From an uncultured Acetatifactor sp. (GTDB lineage Bacteria > Bacillota > Clostridia > Lachnospirales > Lachnospiraceae): 5,729 nt of DNA. The position numbers and the translations under genes were made by a program. The stretch is from the NCBI GenBank assembly GCA_947626405.1, contig CANQSE010000146.1, positions 1 to 5,729 of the forward strand, read 5' to 3'. This document shows positions 1-5,729 of this stretch, piece after piece; the first letter of the stretch is position 1, and each line of letters starts with the position of its first letter. The notes beneath the pieces were generated by a model. The model was not told where the DNA came from. It did no database searches and saw nothing but the letters and a program-made list of their open reading frames with translations.

Positions 1-119
1 GGCTTAGCACGTAACGGACACCAGGCTCGATAGTACCTCGCCAGGTGCCGACGTGCACGCACGGTCTGCCGGGAGAACTTCGGCATTGCCGGGCTGTATA
101 CGGCGGAGGGGCTGAACTG
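1..119 (-). repeat. Dispersed structured repeat, left copy (cut by window edge)
   Basis: Positions 1-94 match the reverse complement of 5627-5720 at 89 of 94 positions, without gaps; mismatches fall at 31, 71, 78, 79 and 88, and the first 70 bases have only one. Weaker similarity continues to about 119, where all three copies end in a CTGAACTG-like sequence. The copy holds a 50-base hairpin (7-56) and one arm (about 57-119). It starts abruptly at base 1, so the rest lies outside the window. It follows the phosphoesterase gene, whose stop is at 120-122, and would be transcribed as its 3' untranslated region. The strand given is the one on which the hairpin folds best as RNA. I do not recognise the family. 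Confidence 0.85.
7..56 (-). other. Core hairpin of the repeat, left copy
   Basis: On the minus strand GCACGT (56-51) pairs with ACGTGC (12-7). An inner stem of GGCACC with GGTGTC, a T.T mismatch, then GGC with GCC follows. A tandem G.A/A.G step sits inside it, closed by a small apical loop. The G.U pair and the tandem G.A step form only on this strand, which favours a folded RNA read with the phosphoesterase gene over a symmetric DNA site. The fold is drawn by eye. Confidence 0.55.
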
Positions 120-983
120 CTATTCCCCTGACGGTTCAAGGGTGACTGTCCACAGCTCTCCCGGGTTAAAGAGGCGCACCGGAATTGTGTGCATCCCAAG
201 ACCCCTGCTTAAAATCATCGACGAACCTCCGTTGCGGTAGATTCCGCCGTCGAACTTCGGAAACAGCCTTAACCCCGGCGAAATAACGCCCTTGCCCCAA
301 ACCGGCACTCTTGCCACGCCTCCGTGTACATGACCCGAGACTACGAGGTCGGCGCCCCATTGCGCATACTGCGCAAAATAGTCGGGATTGTGGGCAAGCA
401 GTACAGTAAAAAACTGATCCTGCGCCTTTCCCAGGAGTCCGTCAAGATAGTCTGTCTTCATATTCGGCACGCGCAGACGTCTGTAATATTCCTTTCCGAT
501 CTGTACACCGCATATCTCTATTCCGCACTCCTTAATAAACGTCCTGGCGTTTACAAGCGGCTCAATCCCAATATCGGCGAGGGCTTGTCCTAACCTTTCT
601 GCCATGTCGCCGTAGGTTTCCGGATACAGCTCCATACGATGCTCATGGTTCCCATATCCATAGTAGACCGGATACTCTGCTGCAAGCTTTTTTATAAGAC
701 ATACCGCCGGTTCGATAGTTTCACCCTTCTTCGCCGTGACCATATCTCCGGCTATCAGTATAATATCCGGCTCCTGCCCGCGTATTGCTTCGATGAGCCT
801 TTCGTTTTCGCGTCCGTATCGCTTGTTGTGCAGGTCTGAGAGAATGACTGCCTTTACTTTTTTTCGTATCCTCCCGTCTGCGATACGATACTGCCGTACC
901 ACAAACCGGTTGCTGTCATAGATCGCCACCCATATAAGGATTATTAAGATCGCGCACACTAGCACACATAATATATCTGCCAT
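120..983 (-). CDS. Membrane-anchored calcineurin-like metallophosphoesterase (YkuE/YaeI type)
   Basis: Predicted metal-dependent phosphoesterase of 287 residues. The metal-site motifs of the calcineurin-like fold appear in order: SDLH (Asp50, His52), AGDM (Asp80), GNHEH (Asn112, His113), AHNPD (His198) and SGHVHGG (His218, His220). The set is complete, so the enzyme should be active. Residues 3-21 form one hydrophobic helix with few charges nearby, which suggests an N-terminal membrane anchor with the catalytic domain held at the membrane; its side is not clear. YkuE- and YaeI-like relatives act on envelope or lipid-linked phosphoesters, but the substrate here is unknown. I chose the ATG at 983, preceded by GGGGA. 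A TTG at 1010 in frame would add nine residues but lacks a good binding site. The gene lies 95 bases after the carboxypeptidase gene, has a likely promoter of its own, and its TAG stop touches the edge of a dispersed repeat. Confidence 0.93.
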   Translation of the reverse strand: MADILCVLVCAILIILIWVAIYDSNRFVVRQYRIADGRIRKKVKAVILSDLHNKRYGRENERLIEAIRGQEPDIILIAGDMVTAKKGETIEPAVCLIKKLAAEYPVYYGYGNHEHRMELYPETYGDMAERLGQALADIGIEPLVNARTFIKECGIEICGVQIGKEYYRRLRVPNMKTDYLDGLLGKAQDQFFTVLLAHNPDYFAQYAQWGADLVVSGHVHGGVARVPVWGKGVISPGLRLFPKFDGGIYRNGGSSMILSRGLGMHTIPVRLFNPGELWTVTLEPSGE

Positions 984-1035
984 GGATTTCCCCGCAAAGG
1001 GGCAGAGCAAAGAGACTCATGCGCCCCTGCCCCGC
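984..1035 (-). promoter_or_regulatory. Phosphoesterase mRNA leader with two competing hairpins
   Basis: On the minus strand GGGGCAG (1033-1027) can pair perfectly with CTGCCCC (1005-999). The CCCC of that second arm (1002-999) can instead pair with GGGG (993-990), which is the ribosome binding site of the phosphoesterase start at 983, across a five-base loop. The two pairings exclude each other, so one exposes and the other hides the binding site. No known riboswitch aptamer is recognised and the leader is short (about 68 bases), so regulation is only an inference. Confidence 0.4.
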
Positions 1036-1057
1036 CCGGTTTTCTTTTCCTCTGGAC

Positions 1058-1063
1058 ATTATA
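1058..1063 (-). promoter_or_regulatory. Extended -10 promoter for the phosphoesterase gene
   Basis: The minus strand reads TGTTATAAT, an exact TATAAT preceded by the TG of an extended -10 element. No good -35 box lies 16-18 bases upstream; TTTTGT is the nearest. The site begins 16 bases after the carboxypeptidase stop, and predicted transcription would start near 1051. No terminator separates the two genes, so readthrough from upstream is also likely. Confidence 0.6.
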
Positions 1064-1078
1064 ACACACTCAGCTTAT

Positions 1079-2260
1079 CTACAAAAGAAAATTTCCCCAT
1101 ATTTTTTTCAGATAGTCAATATATCTCGCTTTTTCCACGCTTCCCCCGTAGAGAACAGGGACGCTTCCAATCTCCGTCCCGTTCAGGTAATACTTCGCCA
1201 CTCCGGCCTGCTGTCCCTCCGTGACCGGAGCTTCCACGCTCTCAGGTACATCAAGCACCTTCACAACTGACGACAGATCGCTTCCCGCAGTGTCAAGATA
1301 GCGAAATTCCCCCAGAAAGACCAGATCCACCTCGTCCTCCACTCCCTTTTCAACCTTGACGGGAGCCAAATCCTCCGCGTTTGAATCTATGTACAAATCG
1401 CACACGTTGAAGCCGTACGTAAGGAGCGTCTTTGCGTCCGAAACGCGGTGGGCGTTGTCGGGCGCTCCCATTACTACGGCGATTAAGTCAATGCCGTCCT
1501 TTGAGGCCGTTGCCGACAGGCAAAACATGGCCTTTGAGGTTGAGCCTGTTTTTAAACCTGTTGCGTAAGGGTACTGTTTCATCAGCTTGTTTGTGTTTGT
1601 CAGGGTGAATGTGCTCGTTCCCTGTGCAGTCTCGTGCGTGATATCCTCCATCCATATCTTTGTGTAGTCAAAAATCTGAGGATGCTTTGTCGTAAGCTCC
1701 CTTGACATGATCGCCACATCCTTTGCGGTAGAGTAGTGGTTATCGGAATCCGTAAGGCCGCAGCAGTCCTCGAAATGAGTGTCGTTCATTCCAAGCTCCT
1801 GGGCCCTCCGGTTCATGAGGTTCACAAACGCTTCCTCGCTTCCCGCAATGTGCTCCGCAACCGCCACGCTGGCGTCGTTTCCGGATGCCACGGTAATACA
1901 TTTTATCATGGTTTCAAGAGTCTGCGACTCGTTCTGGGCAAGAAACACCTGTGAGCCTCCCATCGAACTTGCGTGTTCGCTGACTATCACCTGATCCGAC
2001 AGTGATGCCTTACCGGAGTCTATGGCTTCAAACGTCAGAAGAAGCGTCATAATCTTTGTCACGCTGGCAGGACTTCTCTTTTCTGTGGAATTTTGCTCAT
2101 AGATCACCTGACCCGTGGAGCTCTCCATGAGAATCACGGAGGGAGCGGAGACAGTTACCGCTGAATTTGTTGTGACGGCCGGCTCGGCGGACACCGGCGA
2201 GGCGGCCATTATCCACATTGCAGCCGACAACGCAGCCGCCAGGAATTTTTTTACATACAT
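1079..2260 (-). CDS. D-alanyl-D-alanine carboxypeptidase (low-molecular-weight PBP, S11 family)
   Basis: Secreted serine carboxypeptidase that removes the terminal D-alanine from peptidoglycan pentapeptides and so limits cross-linking. The protein has 393 residues. Residues 1-25 are a signal peptide with two lysines, a hydrophobic core and a VSA cleavage site. The three penicillin-binding motifs are present: SVTK (Ser66 nucleophile, Lys69), SGN (126-128) and KTG (237-239). After about residue 295 comes a beta-rich C-terminal domain of the PBP5 type, and the last 16 residues look like an amphipathic helix that could hold the protein to the membrane. The ATG at 2260 has GGAG nine bases upstream; a TTG at 2275 would add five residues and is less likely. 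The DacF/DacA group is the nearest family, but the paralogue cannot be settled. I see no strong promoter between it and rpsU; the AT-rich stretch near 2305-2345 offers only weak matches. Confidence 0.95.
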   Translation of the reverse strand: MYVKKFLAAALSAAMWIMAASPVSAEPAVTTNSAVTVSAPSVILMESSTGQVIYEQNSTEKRSPASVTKIMTLLLTFEAIDSGKASLSDQVIVSEHASSMGGSQVFLAQNESQTLETMIKCITVASGNDASVAVAEHIAGSEEAFVNLMNRRAQELGMNDTHFEDCCGLTDSDNHYSTAKDVAIMSRELTTKHPQIFDYTKIWMEDITHETAQGTSTFTLTNTNKLMKQYPYATGLKTGSTSKAMFCLSATASKDGIDLIAVVMGAPDNAHRVSDAKTLLTYGFNVCDLYIDSNAEDLAPVKVEKGVEDEVDLVFLGEFRYLDTAGSDLSSVVKVLDVPESVEAPVTEGQQAGVAKYYLNGTEIGSVPVLYGGSVEKARYIDYLKKIWGNFLL

Positions 2261-2377
2261 AGCTCTTTTCTCCAAAATACTCCTCTGCCATACTCAAAAC
2301 GGCAGCCTTTTTATTAAAGGATATGCCTGCGGCGCATTTTTAGAACAAGAGCGCATGACGTGTCCTGCGCACAGAAA

Positions 2378-2401
2378 ACCCCCGGCTGTTAAACCGGGGG
2401 T
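2378..2401 (-). terminator. Probable intrinsic terminator of rpsU
   Basis: On the minus strand ACCCCCGG (2401-2394), an eight-base loop and CCGGGGGT (2385-2378) form an 8-bp GC-rich stem, followed by TTTTC. It starts 12 bases after the rpsU stop. The T run is short, so termination may be partial and some transcripts could reach the carboxypeptidase gene. On the plus strand no T run follows. Confidence 0.7.
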
Positions 2402-2412
2402 CTGTCAATTCA

Positions 2413-2589
2413 TTAATTATATTTGCGTTTCCGAGCGGCCTCAGACTTTTTCTTGCGTCTTACGCTGGGCTTCTCGTAATGCTCGCGCTTGCGAATCTCC
2501 TGCTGGATTCCGGCCTTCGCACAGCTTCTCTTGAAACGGCGCAGAGCGCTGTCCAGAGTCTCATTTTCTTTTACGATGACGTTCGACAT
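2413..2589 (-). CDS. rpsU: Small ribosomal subunit protein S21 (bS21)
   Basis: Ribosomal protein of 58 residues that sits on the 30S platform near the 3' end of 16S rRNA and helps start translation. The translation begins [20 protein letters not shown], has the family's [11 protein letters not shown] segment and [11 protein letters not shown], and ends in a very basic tail ([15 protein letters not shown]) that contacts RNA. Length and motifs match Firmicute S21 throughout. The start at 2589 has GGGAGG nine bases upstream. The gene stands alone between its own strong promoter and a GC-rich hairpin terminator, lying 228 bases after alaS. In many Clostridia S21 lies near GatB/YqeY-like genes; none is visible here. 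Confidence 0.97.
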   Translation of the reverse strand: MSNVIVKENETLDSALRRFKRSCAKAGIQQEIRKREHYEKPSVRRKKKSEAARKRKYN

Positions 2590-2598
2590 TCTACCCGA

Positions 2599-2634
2599 CC
2601 TCCCTTCAGTCCCACAAACATTCGACTGATTGGG
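2599..2634 (-). promoter_or_regulatory. rpsU leader hairpin overlapping the ribosome binding site
   Basis: On the minus strand TCAGTC (2629-2624) pairs perfectly with GACTGA (2611-2606) around a 12-base loop. Beyond a small internal loop, CCC (2634-2632) can pair with GGG (2604-2602), part of the GGGAGG binding site at 2604-2599. The structure would partly mask the start of rpsU translation. Many ribosomal protein genes control themselves through such leaders, but whether S21 does so here is inference. Confidence 0.4.
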
Positions 2635-2672
2635 TTAATATTATGTATTGCCGATGCACATACACACTTGGT

Positions 2673-2701
2673 ATTATAAACACAAAAACCTGTTGCGTCA
2701 A
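2673..2701 (-). promoter_or_regulatory. rpsU: Sigma-A promoter of rpsU
   Basis: Minus-strand TTGACG (2701-2696), a 17-base spacer and TATAAT (2678-2673). The -35 box matches the consensus at five of six positions and the -10 at all six. Transcription should begin near 2666, giving a leader of about 77 bases. An AT-rich tract (2702-2727) just upstream could act as an UP element. Confidence 0.88.
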
Positions 2702-2721
2702 TATTTATTTTAAAATTCTGG

Positions 2722-2766
2722 AAAAAATAAGCCGAGCGGAAGCGTGTCTGACGGGAGAACTTCGGC
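2722..2766 (-). terminator. Possible alaS terminator formed by the half repeat
   Basis: On the minus strand GCCGA (2766-2762) can pair with TCGGC (2735-2731), and TTATTTTTT follows directly (2730-2722). The stem is short and its loop long, so this is a weak terminator on paper. It is the only candidate between alaS and the rpsU promoter. If real, the repeat supplies the stem and the older flank supplies the T run. Confidence 0.3.
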
Positions 2767-2803
2767 AGTACCGGGCGTGACTTGCAGGGAAAACGCCGAA
2801 CTG
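2728..2803 (+). repeat. Dispersed structured repeat, solo half copy
   Basis: Positions 2747-2803 match the reverse complement of 5600-5656 at 45 of 57 positions with no gap, and 2747-2776 matches 65-94 at 27 of 30. Its first 15 bases (TAAGCCGAGCGGAAG, 2728-2742) are identical to the last 15 of the window (5715-5729), the start of the second arm of the right copy. The central hairpin and first arm are absent, so this is one arm alone. The outer end lies 14 bases from the alaS stop codon. Confidence 0.8.
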
Positions 2804-2817
2804 TTACGAACATACCG

Positions 2818-5475
2818 TCACTGCGAAAGCTGGCTCTCCAGCACCTTCGCCGCTTCCTCAATTGCCGCCGGAATACCTTCGGGGTTTTTGCCTCCGGCCT
2901 GCGCCATGCCGGGACGTCCGCCTCCGCCTCCGCCTGCCAAAGCGGCGATGCCCTTGATAAGGTTGCCCGCATGCGCTCCTTTCGCCTGGGCGCCGTCGGT
3001 TGCCATGGCGATCATGTTGACCTTTCCGTCCTGAGCGGACATAAGCACCACTACGCCGTCTCCCAGTCTGTCCTTTAGCTGGTCTCCCAGCTCTCTAAGA
3101 CCGTTCATATCGACTCCGGACACGTTTGCAGCTATGAGCTTTACGCCCTTTACCTCCCTTACCTGATCCGTCACATCACCCAGGGCATCCCTGGCAGCTT
3201 TTGATTTTAACGACTCAAGTTCGGACGTAAGGCTCTTTATCTGAGCCATCACATGCTCGCAGCGCTCCGTCAGGGACGCCGGAACAGTCTTTAATGTTTT
3301 GGCGGCAGTCTCCAGCGTGCGCTCCAGATTTTTATAATATGCAAATACGCCGTTTCCTGTCAGGGCTTCAATCCTGCGCACACCCGCAGCCACGCCGTTT
3401 TCCGAGAGAATTTTAAATGCCGATATCGCTCCGGTATTTGATACATGGGTTCCTCCGCAAAATTCCATTGAAAAGTCGCCCATTTTCACCACCCGCACGG
3501 TCTCCCCGTACTTTTCGCCAAAAAGCGCCATGGCTCCGGTCTTTTTTGCCTCCTCCACGGGAAGCACTTCCGTGACAACCGCAAGATTTTCCGCTATCTT
3601 CTGATTTACGATATTTTCCACACGCTCGAGTTCCTCGGCTGTGAGAGCCTGGAAATGGCTGAAGTCAAAGCGCAGCTTGTCTCCGTCCACATATGATCCT
3701 GCCTGCTCCACATGATTTCCGAGCACTTCCCTGAGCGCCCTGTGGAGAAGATGCGTTGCGCTGTGGTTTTTGCAGGTATCGGAGCGTTTTTTCCCGTCCA
3801 CCTTAAGCGTCGCCGTATCTCCCGTCTTAATCATTCCACGGGTGACAGTTCCGATATGCCCGATTTTGCCCCCGAGAAGCTTCACGGTGTCCTTAACCTC
3901 AAAGGTTCCCTCGGCGGTTGATATCACGCCGGTGTCGGCGCACTGTCCGCCCATGGTGGCGTAAAAAGGAGTCTCCTCCACAAAAACCGTTCCGGTCTGG
4001 CCGTCCGTAAGCGCTTCCACCAGCGCGTCTTCCGTTGCAAGCACCGTCACCCTGGAATTGTGCTCAAGCCTGTCATATCCGACAAACTCGGTGGTTACGC
4101 TGGGATCGATGGACTCGTACACCGTCACGTCCGCCCCCATATAATTTGTTACCTTGCGCGCCTTTCTCGCCGTCTCCTTCTGCTTTTGCATACAAACCCC
4201 GAAGCCGGCCGCATCTATTGTAAACCCTTTTTCCGAAAGAATCTCCTCGGTCAGATCCGCGGGGAATCCGAATGTGTCGTAAAGCTTAAAGACATTTTCG
4301 CCGGAAAGCTCCGTGCTTGCGGACGCTCTCATCTCCTCCTCCATCTGTCCAAGGATGCTGAGGCCCTGATCGATTGTTTTGTCGAATTTTTCCTCCTCCT
4401 GGCTCAGTACGTTTAATATAAACGCCTGTTTTTCTTCAAGCTCAGGATAGCCGTCCTTACATTCCTCTATAACCGTACGGCTGAGCTGCGCCATGAACCC
4501 GCCGTTTATACCGATAAGCCTCCCATGCCTTGCAGCCCGCCTGATCAGTCTGCGCAGCACATAGCCCCTGCCCTCGTTGGAGGGCATAATGCCGTCGCTT
4601 ATCATAAACGTAGTGGAACGGATGTGGTCGGTTATCAGACGGATCGATACATCCGTCTTTTCGTCCTTTTGATATTCGACTCCCGCGATTTTGCAGATCT
4701 TGTCCCTGATGGCCTTCATGGTGTCTATGTCAAAGACTGAATCGACGTCCTGCACCACAACCGCCAGACGCTCAAGCCCCATTCCTGTATCGATGTTTTT
4801 CTGGGCAAGCTCCGTATAGTTTCCGTGGCCGTCATTGTCAAACTGCGTGAACACGTTGTTCCACACTTCCATAAAGCGGTCGCAGTCGCAGCCCACTTTA
4901 CAGTCCGGTTTACCGCAGCCGTACTTTATTCCCCTGTCATAGTAAATCTCCGAGCACGGTCCGCAAGGTCCGGCGCCGTGCTCCCAGAAATTGTCGCATT
5001 TGCCGTTTTCATCCCTGTAAAAGCGGGTGATCTTCTCCGCGGGCACGCCGATTTCCTTTGTCCAGATATCAAACGCCTCGTCGTCCTCGCTATAGATTGA
5101 CGGATAGAGCCTGTCGGGATCCATCCCAACCACCTTGGTCAAAAATTCCCAGCTCCATGCGATGGCCTCGTGCTTAAAATAATCACCGAAGGAAAAGTTG
5201 CCCAGCATTTCAAAAAAGGTCAGGTGGCGGGCCGTCTTTCCCACGTTTTCGATATCTCCGGTGCGCACACACTTCTGACAGGTGGTCACTCTCCTTCTGG
5301 GAGGGATTTCCTGGCCTGTGAAATACGGCTTTAAAGGCGCCATTCCGGAATTGATTATAAGCAGGCTGTTATCGTTATGCGGCACCAGCGAAAAGCTTTT
5401 CATCTTCAGGTGCCCGTTTTTTTCAAAATAATCAAGAAACATTCTTCTCAGTTCGTTTACGCCGTAAGGTTTCAT
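2818..5475 (-). CDS. alaS: Alanyl-tRNA synthetase
   Basis: Cytoplasmic class II synthetase that joins alanine to tRNA-Ala and clears mischarged Ser- and Gly-tRNA. The protein has 885 residues, normal for the family. The catalytic core begins with MKPYGVNELRRMFLDYF and runs through RRRVTTCQKCVRTGDI (61-75) and the GNFSFGDYFKHEA segment; GMGLERLAV (231-239) is the motif 3 region. The editing domain carries both halves of its zinc site, HSATH (His571, His575) and CGGTH (Cys673, His677). A heptad-like helix (about 715-765) leads to the C-Ala domain with a glycine-rich loop (848-853). Cys187, Cys192, Cys196 and Cys198 form an extra cluster in the core. The start at 5475 has GGAGG eight bases upstream. 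An in-frame extension to 5583 would cross the promoter and is rejected. A half repeat and then rpsU lie downstream. Confidence 0.98.
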   Translation of the reverse strand: MKPYGVNELRRMFLDYFEKNGHLKMKSFSLVPHNDNSLLIINSGMAPLKPYFTGQEIPPRRRVTTCQKCVRTGDIENVGKTARHLTFFEMLGNFSFGDYFKHEAIAWSWEFLTKVVGMDPDRLYPSIYSEDDEAFDIWTKEIGVPAEKITRFYRDENGKCDNFWEHGAGPCGPCSEIYYDRGIKYGCGKPDCKVGCDCDRFMEVWNNVFTQFDNDGHGNYTELAQKNIDTGMGLERLAVVVQDVDSVFDIDTMKAIRDKICKIAGVEYQKDEKTDVSIRLITDHIRSTTFMISDGIMPSNEGRGYVLRRLIRRAARHGRLIGINGGFMAQLSRTVIEECKDGYPELEEKQAFILNVLSQEEEKFDKTIDQGLSILGQMEEEMRASASTELSGENVFKLYDTFGFPADLTEEILSEKGFTIDAAGFGVCMQKQKETARKARKVTNYMGADVTVYESIDPSVTTEFVGYDRLEHNSRVTVLATEDALVEALTDGQTGTVFVEETPFYATMGGQCADTGVISTAEGTFEVKDTVKLLGGKIGHIGTVTRGMIKTGDTATLKVDGKKRSDTCKNHSATHLLHRALREVLGNHVEQAGSYVDGDKLRFDFSHFQALTAEELERVENIVNQKIAENLAVVTEVLPVEEAKKTGAMALFGEKYGETVRVVKMGDFSMEFCGGTHVSNTGAISAFKILSENGVAAGVRRIEALTGNGVFAYYKNLERTLETAAKTLKTVPASLTERCEHVMAQIKSLTSELESLKSKAARDALGDVTDQVREVKGVKLIAANVSGVDMNGLRELGDQLKDRLGDGVVVLMSAQDGKVNMIAMATDGAQAKGAHAGNLIKGIAALAGGGGGGRPGMAQAGGKNPEGIPAAIEEAAKVLESQLSQ

Positions 5476-5539
5476 GGCTTTATCCTCCAGGGATGATATA
5501 AAATTTGTTATTTTTACAAGTGTTGTATTTACCGGAAAT

Positions 5540-5568
5540 ATTATAAGAGCAATTTGCAGGCTTGTCAA
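5540..5568 (-). promoter_or_regulatory. alaS: Consensus sigma-A promoter of alaS
   Basis: Minus-strand TTGACA (5568-5563), a 17-base spacer and TATAAT (5545-5540): both boxes are perfect. Transcription should start near 5533, leaving a leader of about 58 bases before the ATG at 5475. That is too short for a T-box, and no T-box core sequence is seen. The outer end of the right repeat lies 31 bases upstream of the -35 box. Confidence 0.92.
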
Positions 5569-5599
5569 ATCTTTTCCGCACACGGCTATCTCGCCATAT

Positions 5600-5729
5600 C
5601 AGTCCAGCCTTTCCCTTGCAGATCACGCCCGGTAATGCCGATATTCTCCTGGCAGACCGTGCGTGCACGTCGGCACCTGGCGAGGTACTTTCGAGCCTGG
5701 TGTCCGTTACGTGCTAAGCCGAGCGGAAG
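5600..5729 (+). repeat. Dispersed structured repeat, right copy (cut by window edge)
   Basis: The largest copy seen. The first arm spans about 5600-5663, the core hairpin 5665-5714, and a second arm starts at 5715 and is cut at 5729. It matches the left copy in inverted orientation (89 of 94 positions for 5627-5720). The second arm can be read from the half copy at 2728-2803, whose first 15 bases are the same; put together, the two arms are inverted repeats of about 57 bases around the hairpin. It lies upstream of the alaS promoter. No transposase or other protein gene is attached in the window. Confidence 0.85.
5665..5714 (+). other. Core hairpin of the repeat, right copy
   Basis: As RNA from the plus strand, GCACGT (5665-5670) pairs with ACGTGC (5709-5714). 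GGCACC (5672-5677) pairs with GGTGTC (5699-5704), including a G.U pair. T5678 faces T5698, GGC (5679-5681) pairs with GCC (5695-5697), and G5682.A5694 with A5683.G5693 makes a tandem sheared-type G.A step. G5684-C5692 and G5685.U5691 close a five-base loop. The left copy differs in this whole hairpin at one base, which falls in the apical loop. Confidence 0.55.

Noticed and set aside
1..119. CRISPR repeat
   Set aside because: The three copies are kilobases apart, vary in length and orientation, and have no spacers or cas genes.
2261..2275. TTG start for the carboxypeptidase
   Set aside because: The ATG at 2260 has a better spaced GGAG and gives a normal signal peptide.
2285..2305. CTGCC/GGCAG hairpin upstream of the carboxypeptidase
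   Set aside because: Only five base pairs with an 11-base loop and no T run; expected by chance.
324..5100. Plus-strand open frames of 60 to 140 codons
   Set aside because: They lie opposite strongly supported minus-strand genes, lack ribosome binding sites and show no recognisable domain.
5476..5583. N-terminal extension of AlaRS by 36 residues
   Set aside because: It runs through the consensus promoter and the GGAGG site; AlaRS normally begins at the MKPYGVNELR sequence encoded from 5475.
5480..5668. Minus-strand frame of 62 codons across the right repeat
   Set aside because: It covers the repeat arm and the alaS promoter, and no protein family is recognisable.
5715..5729. tRNA-like GCCGAGCGG sequence (Leu/Ser D-arm similarity)
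   Set aside because: No acceptor stem, anticodon arm or T-arm can be built around it here or in the half copy at 2728.

Overview
The window carries four complete genes, all read from the minus strand, and one family of dispersed, structured repeats. The organism looks like a Gram-positive anaerobe of the class Clostridia, most likely a Lachnospiraceae-type gut bacterium. This is inferred from strong GGAGG ribosome binding sites, consensus sigma-A promoters, an S21 of 58 residues, a clostridial-style AlaRS with an internal cysteine cluster, and intermediate GC content. It is not shown by any marker.

In transcription order the genes are: alaS (alanyl-tRNA synthetase, 5475-2818); rpsU (ribosomal protein S21, 2589-2413); a secreted penicillin-binding D-alanyl-D-alanine carboxypeptidase (2260-1079); and a membrane-anchored calcineurin-like metallophosphoesterase (983-120). 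alaS and rpsU each have a near-perfect promoter with a 17-bp spacer. The phosphoesterase has an extended -10 just after the carboxypeptidase stop. rpsU ends in a GC-rich hairpin that probably terminates it. The genes therefore look like neighbours with mostly separate control, not one tight operon. Two make or tune the translation apparatus and two act at the envelope. No mobile gene, CRISPR array, tRNA or rRNA was seen.

The unexplained part is the repeat family. Both window ends lie in the same element in opposite orientations (1-94 matches the reverse complement of 5627-5720 at 89 of 94 positions). The element contains a 50-nt hairpin with a tandem G.A motif and a G.U pair, which suggests a folded RNA in one orientation. 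A third, half-length copy (2728-2803) lies between alaS and rpsU and matches one arm only. Joining the right copy to this half copy implies a complete element of roughly 190 bp with long inverted arms around the hairpin. Copies sit directly beside gene ends. I do not recognise the family. Because both window ends fall inside the repeat, the window may be a contig or segment bounded by repeats, so its ends need care.
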